Shown in pieces: positions 1 through 8,880 of a DNA stretch of 64,000 bases. The stretch comes from Desulfoscipio geothermicus (GTDB lineage Bacteria > Bacillota > Desulfotomaculia > Desulfotomaculales > Desulfallaceae). The stretch is taken from contig JAENYS010000004.1 in the NCBI GenBank assembly GCA_016841645.1, positions 107,817 to 171,816 of the forward strand. The letters run 5' to 3'. The notes under the pieces were generated by a model. That model was given only the letters and a program-made list of their open reading frames with translations. It searched no databases and was not told the DNA's origin. The position numbers were made by a program, and so were the translations under genes. Each line of letters begins with the position of its first letter. Position 1 is the first letter of the stretch.

Positions 1-724
1 GTGTTCTAAACCGCAAATAATCCGGGTTCCCCTGGTTGATCACAGCAGCGGTTTCCAAAGCATGCTCCCGGGAATGCTCCCTGCCCCCAAGTCCAGGCAT
101 GATGTACCAGCAAAGCGATATGCCGGCAGCCTTGACTTTTTGAGCAGCTTCAATTAATTGTTTGGCTGTAATGCCCTTTTGGATCATCTTTAATACTATA
201 TCTGATCCAGATTCCATACCCATGTGCATCCTAGCCAATCCGGCCTCCCGTAGTTCCCGTAGTTCATCCACGCTCTTTCTTGCTACCGTATTAGCCCTGG
301 CATACGTTGTTATCCGTTCGACCGATGGCAAAGCAGTACGCAGATATTGAATAATCCGAACTAAATCATCAGTCTTTAAAACTAATGAATTAGCATCTTG
401 CAAAAAAACATTTTTACCACCGTAATATAGCCACTGAGCAACATGGTAATGCAAATAGCCATAGCGTGAACCCGCCTCGCTTACCACTGTGCTGTTTACT
501 CGGCTACCCCATCCCTTATTCCAGGAAATTTGCCTGACCTGCTTAGCAACCTGGGCCACAGTATCAATGTCACGCAGAATATCTTCAACCGGACGCCTGC
601 TGAACTGCTTACCCTTGTAAGTTTTACAAAAAGCACATTTATTCCATGGACAGTTTCTGGTTATCCGGATAAGCAAACTAGATGCCTCGCTTGGTGGCCT
701 AATCGGGCCTTGCTCAATTTGCAT
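1..724 (-). CDS. Radical SAM protein (partial, 3' end outside window)
   Basis: The minus strand stays open from an ATG at 724 to the window edge, giving about 241 residues without a stop. Near the N-terminus it carries CPWNKCAFC, the CxxxCxxC cluster that binds the 4Fe-4S used to cleave S-adenosylmethionine. This is followed by MHMGMESGSD and WYIMPGLGG segments typical of the Elp3/MiaB-like radical SAM barrel. A GGGAGGGAG ribosome site lies just upstream of the ATG. Substrate and product cannot be told. The C-terminal part is missing, so any accessory domain is unseen. Class assignment is firm, function is not. Confidence 0.8.
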   Translation of the reverse strand, partial: MQIEQGPIRPPSEASSLLIRITRNCPWNKCAFCKTYKGKQFSRRPVEDILRDIDTVAQVAKQVRQISWNKGWGSRVNSTVVSEAGSRYGYLHYHVAQWLYYGGKNVFLQDANSLVLKTDDLVRIIQYLRTALPSVERITTYARANTVARKSVDELRELREAGLARMHMGMESGSDIVLKMIQKGITAKQLIEAAQKVKAAGISLCWYIMPGLGGREHSREHALETAAVINQGNPDYLRFRT

Positions 725-1147
725 AATCTCCCTCCCCAAAACCGTATAATATTGTCCAACGGTTGTTTCCGGTAGCTTATTAAAAAAAGTATACAGTACT
801 GAAGAATGCCCTGCAAGCCATAACCAAAACGTTGGTAAATTGTTGTTCAACTTTTCACCACAAAACACCGGAGAACAAAAAACCTTATTCACTACTAGAT
901 TATACCATCTAATTGTTTGAATCTTAAAATTTATTGATAATTACTTATTATTTTATTTTAATAAACATTATCATTAAGGTGTTTAGAAAGTACAACATAT
1001 TAATAAAGAAGGATTTCTACACTATGATAGAGAAAATAATTATAGTAAATCATTAATATAATTATTTTTGTTTCATATATATTGAACGAAACATATATTA
1101 CGAAAATTGTCAAATCTTGTTGTCCGCACTACAAGGAGGGTACCCAT
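725..1147. other. AT-rich divergent intergenic region
   Basis: About 420 bases separate the divergent radical SAM and acyl-CoA ligase genes. The stretch is strongly AT-rich from about 890 to 1100. I see no conserved coding frame, no clear hairpin terminator and no riboswitch motif. It presumably holds the two divergent promoters, but I cannot place convincing -35/-10 boxes. Confidence 0.4.
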
Positions 1148-2683
1148 ATGAACCTGTCTACAAAACTTGCAGAAATTGCCCTTATTTCTCCTGATCAAGA
1201 GGCAATAGTTTTTAAGAATCAGAGATTGACTTACGCTCAATTAGATACCCGGGTAAGTCAATTGGCCAGTGGTTTAAAGCAACTGGACATACAAACAGGT
1301 GACCGGGTAATGTTGGTTATGCGTAACTGCCCGGAATTCATCATTTCCTGCTACGCTATTATGCGCATGAAGGGCATCGTGGTGCCAATCAGCCCGCAAT
1401 TTACTATTAATGAAATGAGTATAATTATTAAAGATTGCATGCCGACTGCAATTATAACCTGTCCTGAAAAACAGGAAATATTATATAGAATCAGTCAATC
1501 TATAAATATCCCCGCAGGCATAATTGTGAATAGCAACGACCCTGCAAAAGAAAGCATTAAGACATATGAGGAAATCATTGATAAAAGCATTGATACATTC
1601 GAAGAAGACACGTATAACAGCGAAGACGTGGCTGAAATCTTGTATATTTCCGGTCTAACAAGCAAACCCAGGGGAGTCATGCTCACCAACCGCAATCTGT
1701 ACAGCAATGCGCTGACATTCTCCCAGGCTTGCTCTTTAAATCCGGCAGATCGCGCTCTCCTAACAGCACCGGCTTACTACGCGGGTTCACAAACTTGTGT
1801 TATGAACAGCACCATTGTTTCAGGAGGTACCCTTATTATACAGGAAGGTTGGAAAGGCGCAGAAGAGCTTCTAAGAAGTATTGATCAGGAAAATATCACT
1901 TTCTTATTTGGACCGCCGACGATGTATAGCCTGTTACTGAAGTACCCGGAGTTGAACAAATTCAATACAAACTCTCTGCGCTTAGCGCTATGTGGTTCTG
2001 CCAGCATGCCGTCGGATCTTTATGAATCTCTGGCTTCGAGATTAAATATCCACTTAACTGATGGATATGGATTAACCGAAACATCTCCTATCATAACGGT
2101 AAACTTTATTGATAAATCCGGTAAAATAGGTTCTATAGGTAAACCCATACCAGATGTGGAAATAAAAATATTCGATTATGAAGACCGGGAGGTTCCGCAA
2201 GGCCAGGTAGGTGAAATTGTTGTAAGTGGGCCCAATGTAATGAAAGGGTATTTAAACCGAGCAGAAGAAACCAGCTGGGCACTTCGCGGCGGTTGGTTCC
2301 ATACCGGGGACTTGGCCTATACGGATCAAGATGGCTACCTATACATTGTAGACCGCAAAAAAGACATTATCGTACGCAGAGGGATAAATATTAATCCTCA
2401 TGAGATTGAAGAAGTGCTTTATGGTCACCCAGGCGTATTTGAAGTTGCAGTAATGGGTGTACCGGACGCAGAGATGGGCGAAGAAATACTGGCTTACATA
2501 ATGCCTAGAAGCAATTATGCATTAAGTGAAGCGGAAATAAAGACTTTTTGCCAGGACAATTTGGACCAGAAGAAAATTCCTCGCTATATTCGCTTTGTAG
2601 ACAACCTCCCCAAAACATCCTCCGGCAAACTGATGCGCAAGGAGATGCAAAGCTGGATTGCCAATCAAAAACCTCCGGTCTAA
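1148..2683 (+). CDS. AMP-dependent acyl-CoA synthetase/ligase
   Basis: Adenylate-forming enzyme of 511 residues, the usual length for FadD-like acyl-CoA ligases. It would activate a carboxylic acid to acyl-AMP and then acyl-CoA. The start at 1148 follows AAGGAGGGTACCCAT; a longer frame exists upstream but lacks a ribosome site. Visible motifs: a variant phosphate-binding loop ISGLTSKPRG (about residue 167; family norm SGTTGKPKG), GYGLTETSP (about 305), the TGD motif (about 384) and the C-terminal catalytic lysine in KTSSGK (about 490). The hinge reads RRGININPHEIEE. The substrate is unknown and no fatty-acid genes adjoin it. The altered loop could lower ATP binding or mark a specialised subfamily. 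Confidence 0.85.
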   Translation: MNLSTKLAEIALISPDQEAIVFKNQRLTYAQLDTRVSQLASGLKQLDIQTGDRVMLVMRNCPEFIISCYAIMRMKGIVVPISPQFTINEMSIIIKDCMPTAIITCPEKQEILYRISQSINIPAGIIVNSNDPAKESIKTYEEIIDKSIDTFEEDTYNSEDVAEILYISGLTSKPRGVMLTNRNLYSNALTFSQACSLNPADRALLTAPAYYAGSQTCVMNSTIVSGGTLIIQEGWKGAEELLRSIDQENITFLFGPPTMYSLLLKYPELNKFNTNSLRLALCGSASMPSDLYESLASRLNIHLTDGYGLTETSPIITVNFIDKSGKIGSIGKPIPDVEIKIFDYEDREVPQGQVGEIVVSGPNVMKGYLNRAEETSWALRGGWFHTGDLAYTDQDGYLYIVDRKKDIIVRRGININPHEIEEVLYGHPGVFEVAVMGVPDAEMGEEILAYIMPRSNYALSEAEIKTFCQDNLDQKKIPRYIRFVDNLPKTSSGKLMRKEMQSWIANQKPPV

Positions 2684-2696
2684 ACTGGAGGTTTTT
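2667..2696 (+). terminator. Rho-independent terminator of acyl-CoA ligase
   Basis: Inverted repeat AACCTCCGGT / ACTGGAGGTT with a four-base loop and a T-run, overlapping the stop codon of the ligase gene. The flanking A-run and T-run make it usable from both sides, so it also ends the convergent transposase-like gene. Confidence 0.75.
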
Positions 2697-2706
2697 GTAC
2701 TAGTAT

Positions 2707-4368
2707 TTAAAATAGCCAACGTTGTTCTTTAAACAAACCTATAGCATTTAATATATCTTCCTGGGACTTGGAAATATTGGTCACCGATTTAAATTCTTGA
2801 CCGTCAATTTGATTAATAACTACTTTTATATCTTCGAGCAACAACAGCGCTTGGCGCGCATTTAAAGACAATCCTGCCTGGCGCATTAATCTTTCCATAG
2901 TTTTTTCAACTATGGCGGCTAGAATACAAACGAATGTATAGGCAGACACTTTTTGTTCAGCATGAAGTAAATTTGGCCAAGATTCAAAATTCTTTATTTC
3001 ACTAAATGACTCAGCTAATACAGCAAGACTCGCATATGCTTTAAGTATCTCCTGCCCCCTGAGAAAGTCGTTATTTGTTTCCAACAGGAAAGCCCCCGCC
3101 AAATCCGCGTCTTGTTCCAGCAAGCCATCTCTGCGGCGATAACTAAATTTCATGGCTAATTCATCATAATGCCATTCAAAGTATTTACAGCAATAACTAT
3201 CTTTAAAAATGGATAATTCTGAATTAAATACCGGTTTACCGTTAACGCTGCGGCTATCCTCAACTGCCTCTTGAACAGACTTCAAATCATTTTCTACTTC
3301 GTCAAGCCGCTCAACCAGAAGAGCCCTCATTTGTTCAGTAATAATAGGATTGCCGCATAGCAGGTAACGGGTACCGCCATCCTTAATTTCCTTGAGCCAT
3401 AAATCTTCGGACATTTGCTGGAATTCATGCTTGTTTGTACGCCATTCCCGTATAAACAGCTCACTATCTCGTTTATTCATAGATTTACTGCCAATAATAT
3501 AATTGTAATTGTTTGCAACCAAAATATCAATGTTAGGGTAATTTATGATACTACGATTGCCCACAAAAATACATTTATCTATATCAAAGGCTATCTTCAG
3601 GTAACCCATTATACTTCTTAGCTCCCTATCCCCAGACGTTTCACGCAAAATACGATGTCCTAAAGGCATACCACCCCGGCTAACCAGCATGCCAATGTTC
3701 ACCTTTTGATACCCTTCGGGATCTCCAAGGATATAACCACCATAAGATGTTAAATTTAATTTATCTCGCAATGCCGGTTTAATCATACCAGCAGTGAGCA
3801 GACAAAAGGCCTGGTCAGTATTGATGTACATCAACGAATTTAATTTTTCAAATAATCTCTTTTCCAGTTCTTCCTTAAAATTAGCAATCATATCCAATGC
3901 CCGGCAAAAATCGTGAGCAGTAAATTCTTTTCCTAGCAATGATGGTATGTACAAACATTTATACCAATCACTAACAGATTGTTTAGGCTGTAGATTAATA
4001 ATTTGGTTAATTACCATCAATTCAACCAGCAAAGATATATTCAACAGTTCATAATCCGAGTTTGGGCCGGCCGCGTCTTCAATAACCTTATCCAGACCCA
4101 ATAATTCCCATATTTTATGAATAGCCAGAACTTCTCCATAACGCATTATTTGTTTAGTTTCCATATGGGCAGACCGGCATGCTGTGCCGCATATTTTAGA
4201 GAGACCGGCAATCAAACCATTGACCTTTTCAGGTGTCAATTTATCCATACTGCCCAGATTAGCAATAACACGTTGTTTTACTTTATCGCCTTCCCTGTAG
4301 TTCTCTATTAATTTCAAGTAGGTGTATTCTTTACCATTACTCCGGCTGGTTATTTTACGAAAAAACAC
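2707..4368 (-). CDS. IS1634-like (IS4 superfamily) transposase homologue, apparently catalytically dead
   Basis: Intact 553-residue frame with a GTG start after GGCGGTGG. The layout follows IS1634-type DDE transposases: an N-terminal segment with RVIANLGSMDKL, an RNase H-like core near residues 175-310, and a C-terminal region with FLLETNND and EQKVSAYTFVCILAAIVE. By eye, all three catalytic positions are replaced. LMYINTDQ stands where the family has FYDLTS (Asp to Asn), FVGNRSI where it has VADRGM (Asp to Asn), and YASLAVLAESF where it has the YxxLWxVExxF glutamate (Glu to Ala). I see no terminal inverted repeats flanking the gene. It may be a domesticated transposase or a recently inactivated one that has kept its frame. 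Confidence 0.75.
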   Translation of the reverse strand: MFFRKITSRSNGKEYTYLKLIENYREGDKVKQRVIANLGSMDKLTPEKVNGLIAGLSKICGTACRSAHMETKQIMRYGEVLAIHKIWELLGLDKVIEDAAGPNSDYELLNISLLVELMVINQIINLQPKQSVSDWYKCLYIPSLLGKEFTAHDFCRALDMIANFKEELEKRLFEKLNSLMYINTDQAFCLLTAGMIKPALRDKLNLTSYGGYILGDPEGYQKVNIGMLVSRGGMPLGHRILRETSGDRELRSIMGYLKIAFDIDKCIFVGNRSIINYPNIDILVANNYNYIIGSKSMNKRDSELFIREWRTNKHEFQQMSEDLWLKEIKDGGTRYLLCGNPIITEQMRALLVERLDEVENDLKSVQEAVEDSRSVNGKPVFNSELSIFKDSYCCKYFEWHYDELAMKFSYRRRDGLLEQDADLAGAFLLETNNDFLRGQEILKAYASLAVLAESFSEIKNFESWPNLLHAEQKVSAYTFVCILAAIVEKTMERLMRQAGLSLNARQALLLLEDIKVVINQIDGQEFKSVTNISKSQEDILNAIGLFKEQRWLF

Positions 4369-4755
4369 AGAACCACCGCCTAGCTAAATAATAAAAGCCA
4401 AATTTTTCAATTAAAATAGTATCTTTTTTTTCACAGCACTCTAGTTACTACAAAATCAACTTTAGCAACCAGCAGCTTACACCACTTTTAAACACTACTT
4501 ATCGCAACGTTTTTAATATATAAACCTTATAAACATTAAAGTTACTATAACACAACCACTATTCTCGTGCAATATTTATTGCCATTTTTATCAAACTTAG
4601 CCTAGAAATCTTGACCTGATTTGCGTACAATTATTGTCACTTTCCATTACCAGATTCCCGGCACAAGCTACCATATAACCACCAGGCCTGCCACTACAAG
4701 AATAAGTCAACAATCCACTATGACCTGTATCCAAAATCGAAGGAAAACTATAGCA
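4369..4755. other. Intergenic region without recognisable gene
   Basis: About 390 bases between the transposase-like gene and the terminator of the NifX-like gene. The first 230 bases are AT-rich and may carry the transposase-like gene's promoter. Short frames from about 4597 to 4800 on both strands have no ribosome site and no family resemblance, so I treat them as noise. Confidence 0.4.
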
Positions 4756-4788
4756 AGAAAGCAGACACCACATTGGAGTCTGCTTTCT
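4756..4788 (-). terminator. Bidirectional hairpin terminator
   Basis: Stem AGAAAGCAGAC / GTCTGCTTTCT with a 12-base loop, T-rich on the plus strand. Read on the minus strand it ends the NifX-like gene that stops at 4825. Confidence 0.7.
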
Positions 4789-4824
4789 TTTACCTTCCAA
4801 ACTAATAGATTTTTAGCATCTAGC

Positions 4825-5184
4825 TTAATGCGAACAATTATCCCCATGATCATTACAGCAAACCACTAAACCTGAGGGCAATTGTCCCTGTGCATATTTC
4901 ATCACAACTTCTTCAATTTTACCATTGATTCCAGCGATTACCTGCATCCCTGTCTCTTTTAGTGGTTGTAACGCACCGGCTCCAATCCCACCAACTATCA
5001 CTGTATCCACTTGTTCATCTTTTAATAAACCAGCCAGTCCCCCGTGATTATGCTGTAATTGCTCAGCCGAAACTATTTTTTTTGATACCATCTTCCCGTC
5101 GACTAATTCAACAATAGCAAATTCCCTGCTCCTGCCAAAATGCTGGTTAACATAACCGTATTCATGGGGTAAAGCAATCCTCAT
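4825..5184 (-). CDS. NifX/NifB-C-type dinitrogenase iron-molybdenum cofactor-binding domain protein
   Basis: A 119-residue single-domain protein of the NifX/NafY family, which binds Fe-S or Fe-Mo cofactor precursors. The N-terminus MRIALPHEYGYVNQHFGRS matches the family pattern in which a conserved HFG holds the cluster. The central VDTVIVGGIGAGALQPL and GMQVIAGINGKIEEVV strands are also typical. The C-terminus ends in a short Cys/His cluster (CCNDHGDNCSH) that could bind metal. No nitrogenase genes are nearby. Such stand-alone copies are common in anaerobes and their role is unknown. Confidence 0.8.
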   Translation of the reverse strand: MRIALPHEYGYVNQHFGRSREFAIVELVDGKMVSKKIVSAEQLQHNHGGLAGLLKDEQVDTVIVGGIGAGALQPLKETGMQVIAGINGKIEEVVMKYAQGQLPSGLVVCCNDHGDNCSH

Positions 5185-5485
5185 CTTTTAATACCTCCAT
5201 TAGATCTATTTATTATAGTGGTAAATTTCCCAAGCGCGTTTTGTAATTCTCCATATTAGTGTATCTTTTCTGCGGCGCAAAATAAAGGATACTTTTTTTG
5301 AACTTTTGACCAACATAATTTTATTCATAATGAGACATTATTAAATATAAATTTTACTTTGCAGAGAGTTTCCAGGGCAGCACACGAAGACAAGGCCAAA
5401 TTCCTGAAAATATCGACATATGCTAATAACTAAATGCATGCTATAATAAAAAAGTCATACTCCTAAGAAAGGAAGGGCTCAGCTT

Positions 5486-7378
5486 ATGGCGTATAAAATT
5501 GTTATTTGGCCTGATAACCTAACCACTACGGTCAACGATAATGAAAATCTATTGGATGCAATAGTAACGGCGGGAATATCAATAAAAAGTTCTTGCGGAG
5601 GTGCCGGTACTTGTAGCCAGTGTAAGGTGTTAATTAAGAAAGGTACTGCCAGTTTTAGTGGAGCAGGTAAGTTAACTGAACAGCAACTTTCCGAAGGATA
5701 TGCATTAGCTTGCCAGACTTATCCTCAAAGCAACATGGAAATAGAAATACCTGCGACTTCAAGGCTATCGGAACACCAAGTCCTAGTCAGTCAAGACAAA
5801 GCTTGGGATGGAACGGTTACAGAAATAAACCCTTTATTTAAGAAGATAAAGTTAGAACTACAAATACCCACACTGAATGATCATAGCGATGATGTATCCA
5901 GGCTGTTTAACGCGCTAAGCGCAAAGGAAAAAACAGATCCCCTGCGCATAGGGTTAGAGGTTATACAAAAACTCCCCTACACGCTTCGAAAAGGAAACTG
6001 GCGCATAACAGTTTCCCTCTCTTATATAAAAGATTATACGGAAATTGTGGATATTGAACCGGGTTGGGATTACAGACAGTATTATGGTTTAGCCATAGAT
6101 ATAGGTACCACTACAGTGGTTGCTCATTTAGTAGACATGGAAACCGGGGAGTCGCTTGGCATTGAAGGTACTTATAATAAACAAGCAATTTTCGGTGATG
6201 ACGTAATATCCAGAATTATATATGCAGTCGAACATGAAAGTGGTTTGCAAGAATTACAGAAAACCATCCAAACTACGATCAATGAGCTTATTAATGCATT
6301 AATAAAAGATAAAGATATTAAGCCTGCAGACATTTGGTATGTTAGCTGTGCAGGAAATACCACCATGACCCACCTTTTTCTGGGTATAGACCCTACATAT
6401 ATTCGTTTGGAACCATATGTTCCTGCCTTTAACTCTATTATACCCATTAAGGCTGTAGACTTAGGGCTAAAAACCAACCCAAAAGCCAGAATTTATTGTC
6501 TCCCGAGTATTGCCAGCTATGTGGGGGGCGATATTATTGCAGGGGCCGAGGTAGTCCGCATTCACAAGCAAGATAAATTGACTCTGTTCATAGATGTGGG
6601 GACTAACGGCGAAATGGTCCTAGGAAATAAAGAATGGCTGGTGGCCTGTGCCTGTTCCGCCGGACCAGCTTTTGAAGGTGGAGGCATCACCCACGGCATG
6701 CGGGCCATGAACGGGGCCATTGAACATATCAGGGTTAAACCCGGCAATCTGGACGTAACCTGGGAAACAGTAGGAAACAAAAAGCCTGTGGGTATTTGCG
6801 GGTCAGGGCTTATCGACTGTCTGGCAACATTAATGGAAGCCGGGATAATAGACCGATCGGGCAATTTTCTACCACTTTTACTCAGCAACAGGTTCTTTTC
6901 AATAGACAGAGAAAAGTATTTTATTCTAGCTCATGCCGAAGTTTCAGGCACAGGCAAGGATATTACAATCTCGGAAGCAGATGTAAAAAACCTTATTCGA
7001 TCCAAAGCTGCCATTTTTGCCGCTATACAGACCATGTTAAAAATGGTCGGGCTGTCTTTGGAAAATATTGAACAGGTATATATAGCCGGTGGATTTGGGA
7101 GATATATAAACATAGCCGATGCTATAAAAATTGGCATGTTCCCTGATCTCCCTATGGAAAAATACAAGTATATCGGTAACAGTTCCATACTGGGCGCAAA
7201 AATGATTTTACTGGACAGTGAGACCAGGGATGATACGGAAAAACTTGCAGATAAGATTACCTACTTGGAGTTAAGCGATGGCAATAATTTTATGGAAGAA
7301 TTTGTTTCAGCGTTATTTATTCCGCATACAAACATGCAATTATTTCCCAGCGTAAACTATGTATCCCACTCGGAATAA
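5486..7378 (+). CDS. RACo-like ASKHA activase: 2Fe-2S ferredoxin domain plus DUF4445
   Basis: A 630-residue protein with the architecture of reductive activators of corrinoid proteins. An N-terminal plant-type ferredoxin domain has Cys37, Cys43, Cys46 and Cys76 (CGGAGTCSQC, then AC). A linker follows, then an ASKHA ATPase domain beginning at GLAIDIGTTTVVAHLVD (about residue 203), with later FIDVGTNGE and YIAGGFGRYIN signatures. These proteins use ATP to push an electron onto an inactive cob(II)alamin of methyltransferases or CoFeSP. The start follows AAAGGAAGGGCTCAGCTT. No methyltransferase or corrinoid protein lies within the window, so its partner must be encoded elsewhere. Confidence 0.88.
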   Translation: MAYKIVIWPDNLTTTVNDNENLLDAIVTAGISIKSSCGGAGTCSQCKVLIKKGTASFSGAGKLTEQQLSEGYALACQTYPQSNMEIEIPATSRLSEHQVLVSQDKAWDGTVTEINPLFKKIKLELQIPTLNDHSDDVSRLFNALSAKEKTDPLRIGLEVIQKLPYTLRKGNWRITVSLSYIKDYTEIVDIEPGWDYRQYYGLAIDIGTTTVVAHLVDMETGESLGIEGTYNKQAIFGDDVISRIIYAVEHESGLQELQKTIQTTINELINALIKDKDIKPADIWYVSCAGNTTMTHLFLGIDPTYIRLEPYVPAFNSIIPIKAVDLGLKTNPKARIYCLPSIASYVGGDIIAGAEVVRIHKQDKLTLFIDVGTNGEMVLGNKEWLVACACSAGPAFEGGGITHGMRAMNGAIEHIRVKPGNLDVTWETVGNKKPVGICGSGLIDCLATLMEAGIIDRSGNFLPLLLSNRFFSIDREKYFILAHAEVSGTGKDITISEADVKNLIRSKAAIFAAIQTMLKMVGLSLENIEQVYIAGGFGRYINIADAIKIGMFPDLPMEKYKYIGNSSILGAKMILLDSETRDDTEKLADKITYLELSDGNNFMEEFVSALFIPHTNMQLFPSVNYVSHSE

Positions 7379-7427
7379 AAATCCTTTACCACCCGCTCAG
7401 GACAAACTCGCCTTATGAACGTCTTGA

Positions 7428-7462
7428 AAACCGAGGATGGATTTACCACATATCCTCGGTTT
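7428..7462. terminator. Bidirectional terminator between activase and dsrC
   Basis: Stem AAACCGAGGATA / TATCCTCGGTTT (with a short internal mismatch) and a 12-base loop, A-rich before and T-rich after. It lies between the convergent activase and DsrC genes. Confidence 0.65.
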
Positions 7463-7547
7463 CACCATTCAATAGTGTATACAATTATTATGCATTTAAA
7501 AAGTCATAAGTTATAAAAAAGTACCGCCTTTAGTCGCCGGTATGTTA

Positions 7548-7865
7548 TTATACACAACCGGTGGGCTTGGGCAGACCGGCTAATTTACAGGCACCTTTGG
7601 CCGGACCGGAAGGAAAAAGCTCATAAATCTGTTTTAGGCTGAAGCCAGTTTCTTTACACAGTTTTCTTACCATAGGAGCAACTTGGAACTGCTTGTAATA
7701 ATCACGCAAGTAATTAATTACTTTCCAGTGATCTCCGGTGAGTTCCTTAATACCTTCACTATTGGCAAAAGCTATTGCAACAGCGTCAATCCACTCACCA
7801 GGATTAACTATAAAACCGTCCTCATCCAGTTCAATTTGCTTGCCATCTACTTCTAGAAAGGCCAT
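7548..7865 (-). CDS. dsrC: DsrC/TusE-family sulfur carrier protein
   Basis: A 105-residue protein of the DsrC/TusE/RspA family. The C-terminal arm carries two cysteines, Cys93 (GACK) and the penultimate Cys104 (TGCV), eleven residues apart. That spacing defines true DsrC, which carries sulfur as a trisulfide between sulfite reductase DsrAB and the DsrMKJOP membrane complex; TusE proteins have only the last cysteine. A DsrC is the clearest pointer to dissimilatory sulfur metabolism in this window. It is transcribed alone, away from dsrAB, as in many sulfate reducers. The start follows a GGAGGTGTA site. Confidence 0.92.
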   Translation of the reverse strand: MAFLEVDGKQIELDEDGFIVNPGEWIDAVAIAFANSEGIKELTGDHWKVINYLRDYYKQFQVAPMVRKLCKETGFSLKQIYELFPSGPAKGACKLAGLPKPTGCV

Positions 7866-8050
7866 TAATTATACACCTCCAAGAAATAATTTTTTAATAT
7901 TTTTTTCTTACTTTTCCCCCATAAAAAGCTTTAATCATCTATATACACGTTTAGGGTAAAAACTTTTTTGTCATCAACAATATATTATCACCCCCTTCCA
8001 GGGTGTGCAATATACCAAATGTGCTCCCATTTGCTTTAATAAATTATATG

Positions 8051-8746
8051 CTAACGGGCAAAAATATGATTGCCTATTTGCACAACTTGCTGGCGTTGCC
8101 AAACCCAGGAATTAACCTGCTTGTCCGGATTCCAAAAGTAAAGAGCATCACCGGTGGGATCCTGCCCGGCCAATGCATCACTGGCCGCCCGGTGCGACTC
8201 GGAACTGATCGCACGCCCAAATTGTCGATTTCCAACAGATTCAAAGGCCCTCGGCTGAAATACTACTCCACCCAAAGTATTTGGAAACCCGGCACTATCC
8301 AAACGGTTTAAAATCACCGCCCCAACTGCAACTTTCCCCAAGTAAGACTCACCGGCAGCTTCGCTTTCTATAATGGCCGCTAATAGAAAAATATCTTCTT
8401 CCGTGATACCCTCCAGTTCCGGCTTAAATAACATAGCATGGGTTTTTTCATCTACCGAACCCCGGCTGGTAATTTTGTTTTGTCTTTGAAAGCTGCGCAC
8501 CGCTCGAACGGTATCCCAACTATAAAAACCCGTCACCGGCCCACCGTTTAAATCAAGCTGTTTTAATTTTTGCTGCACTTTTGCTACATCGCTGCCCCGA
8601 TCCCCCCAAAACAGCTCTCGCCGCTCACTGGTTTGCCAATCACGGGCAGCTATAAGCAATAAAACAACAAAAACCAATCCTGCCATAACCGGCAACAGCC
8701 TGGGACATGGTAGGACTAATTTTATTATTTTAAAGCTGTTGCGCAT
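8051..8746 (-). CDS. SleB-like spore cortex/cell wall hydrolase
   Basis: A 231-residue protein with one N-terminal membrane segment (about residues 15-35). A peptidoglycan-binding repeat follows (GDRGSDVAKVQQKLKQL to VRAVRSFQRQ), then the SleB/CwlJ hydrolase_2 domain, marked by the catalytic IESEAAGE, VGAVILNR and the terminal GNHIFAR. Enzymes of this type cleave muramic-lactam-containing cortex during germination. I start it at 8746, after GGGGAGTGCAAAA; the longer frame from 8800 has no ribosome site. No YpeB partner is adjacent, so it may be a vegetative or sporulation paralogue rather than SleB itself. Confidence 0.85.
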   Translation of the reverse strand: MRNSFKIIKLVLPCPRLLPVMAGLVFVVLLLIAARDWQTSERRELFWGDRGSDVAKVQQKLKQLDLNGGPVTGFYSWDTVRAVRSFQRQNKITSRGSVDEKTHAMLFKPELEGITEEDIFLLAAIIESEAAGESYLGKVAVGAVILNRLDSAGFPNTLGGVVFQPRAFESVGNRQFGRAISSESHRAASDALAGQDPTGDALYFWNPDKQVNSWVWQRQQVVQIGNHIFAR

Positions 8747-8880
8747 TTTTGCACTCCCCATACTGCACAAATAATATATTATTATCCTTATCAATTTCAT
8801 TTAGCTTGATACTAAACAATTTTCGGGTTGTTTACATCTATGCAGTAGGATAAACTTTATGGGTATAGGAGTGATGGATA

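Noticed and set aside
4597..4869. Overlapping short frames on both strands upstream of the NifX-like gene
   Set aside because: No ribosome sites, and they span a terminator hairpin.
5270..5485. Possible riboswitch upstream of the corrinoid activase (a cobalamin type would make sense)
   Set aside because: No B12-box or other conserved block could be found in the leader.
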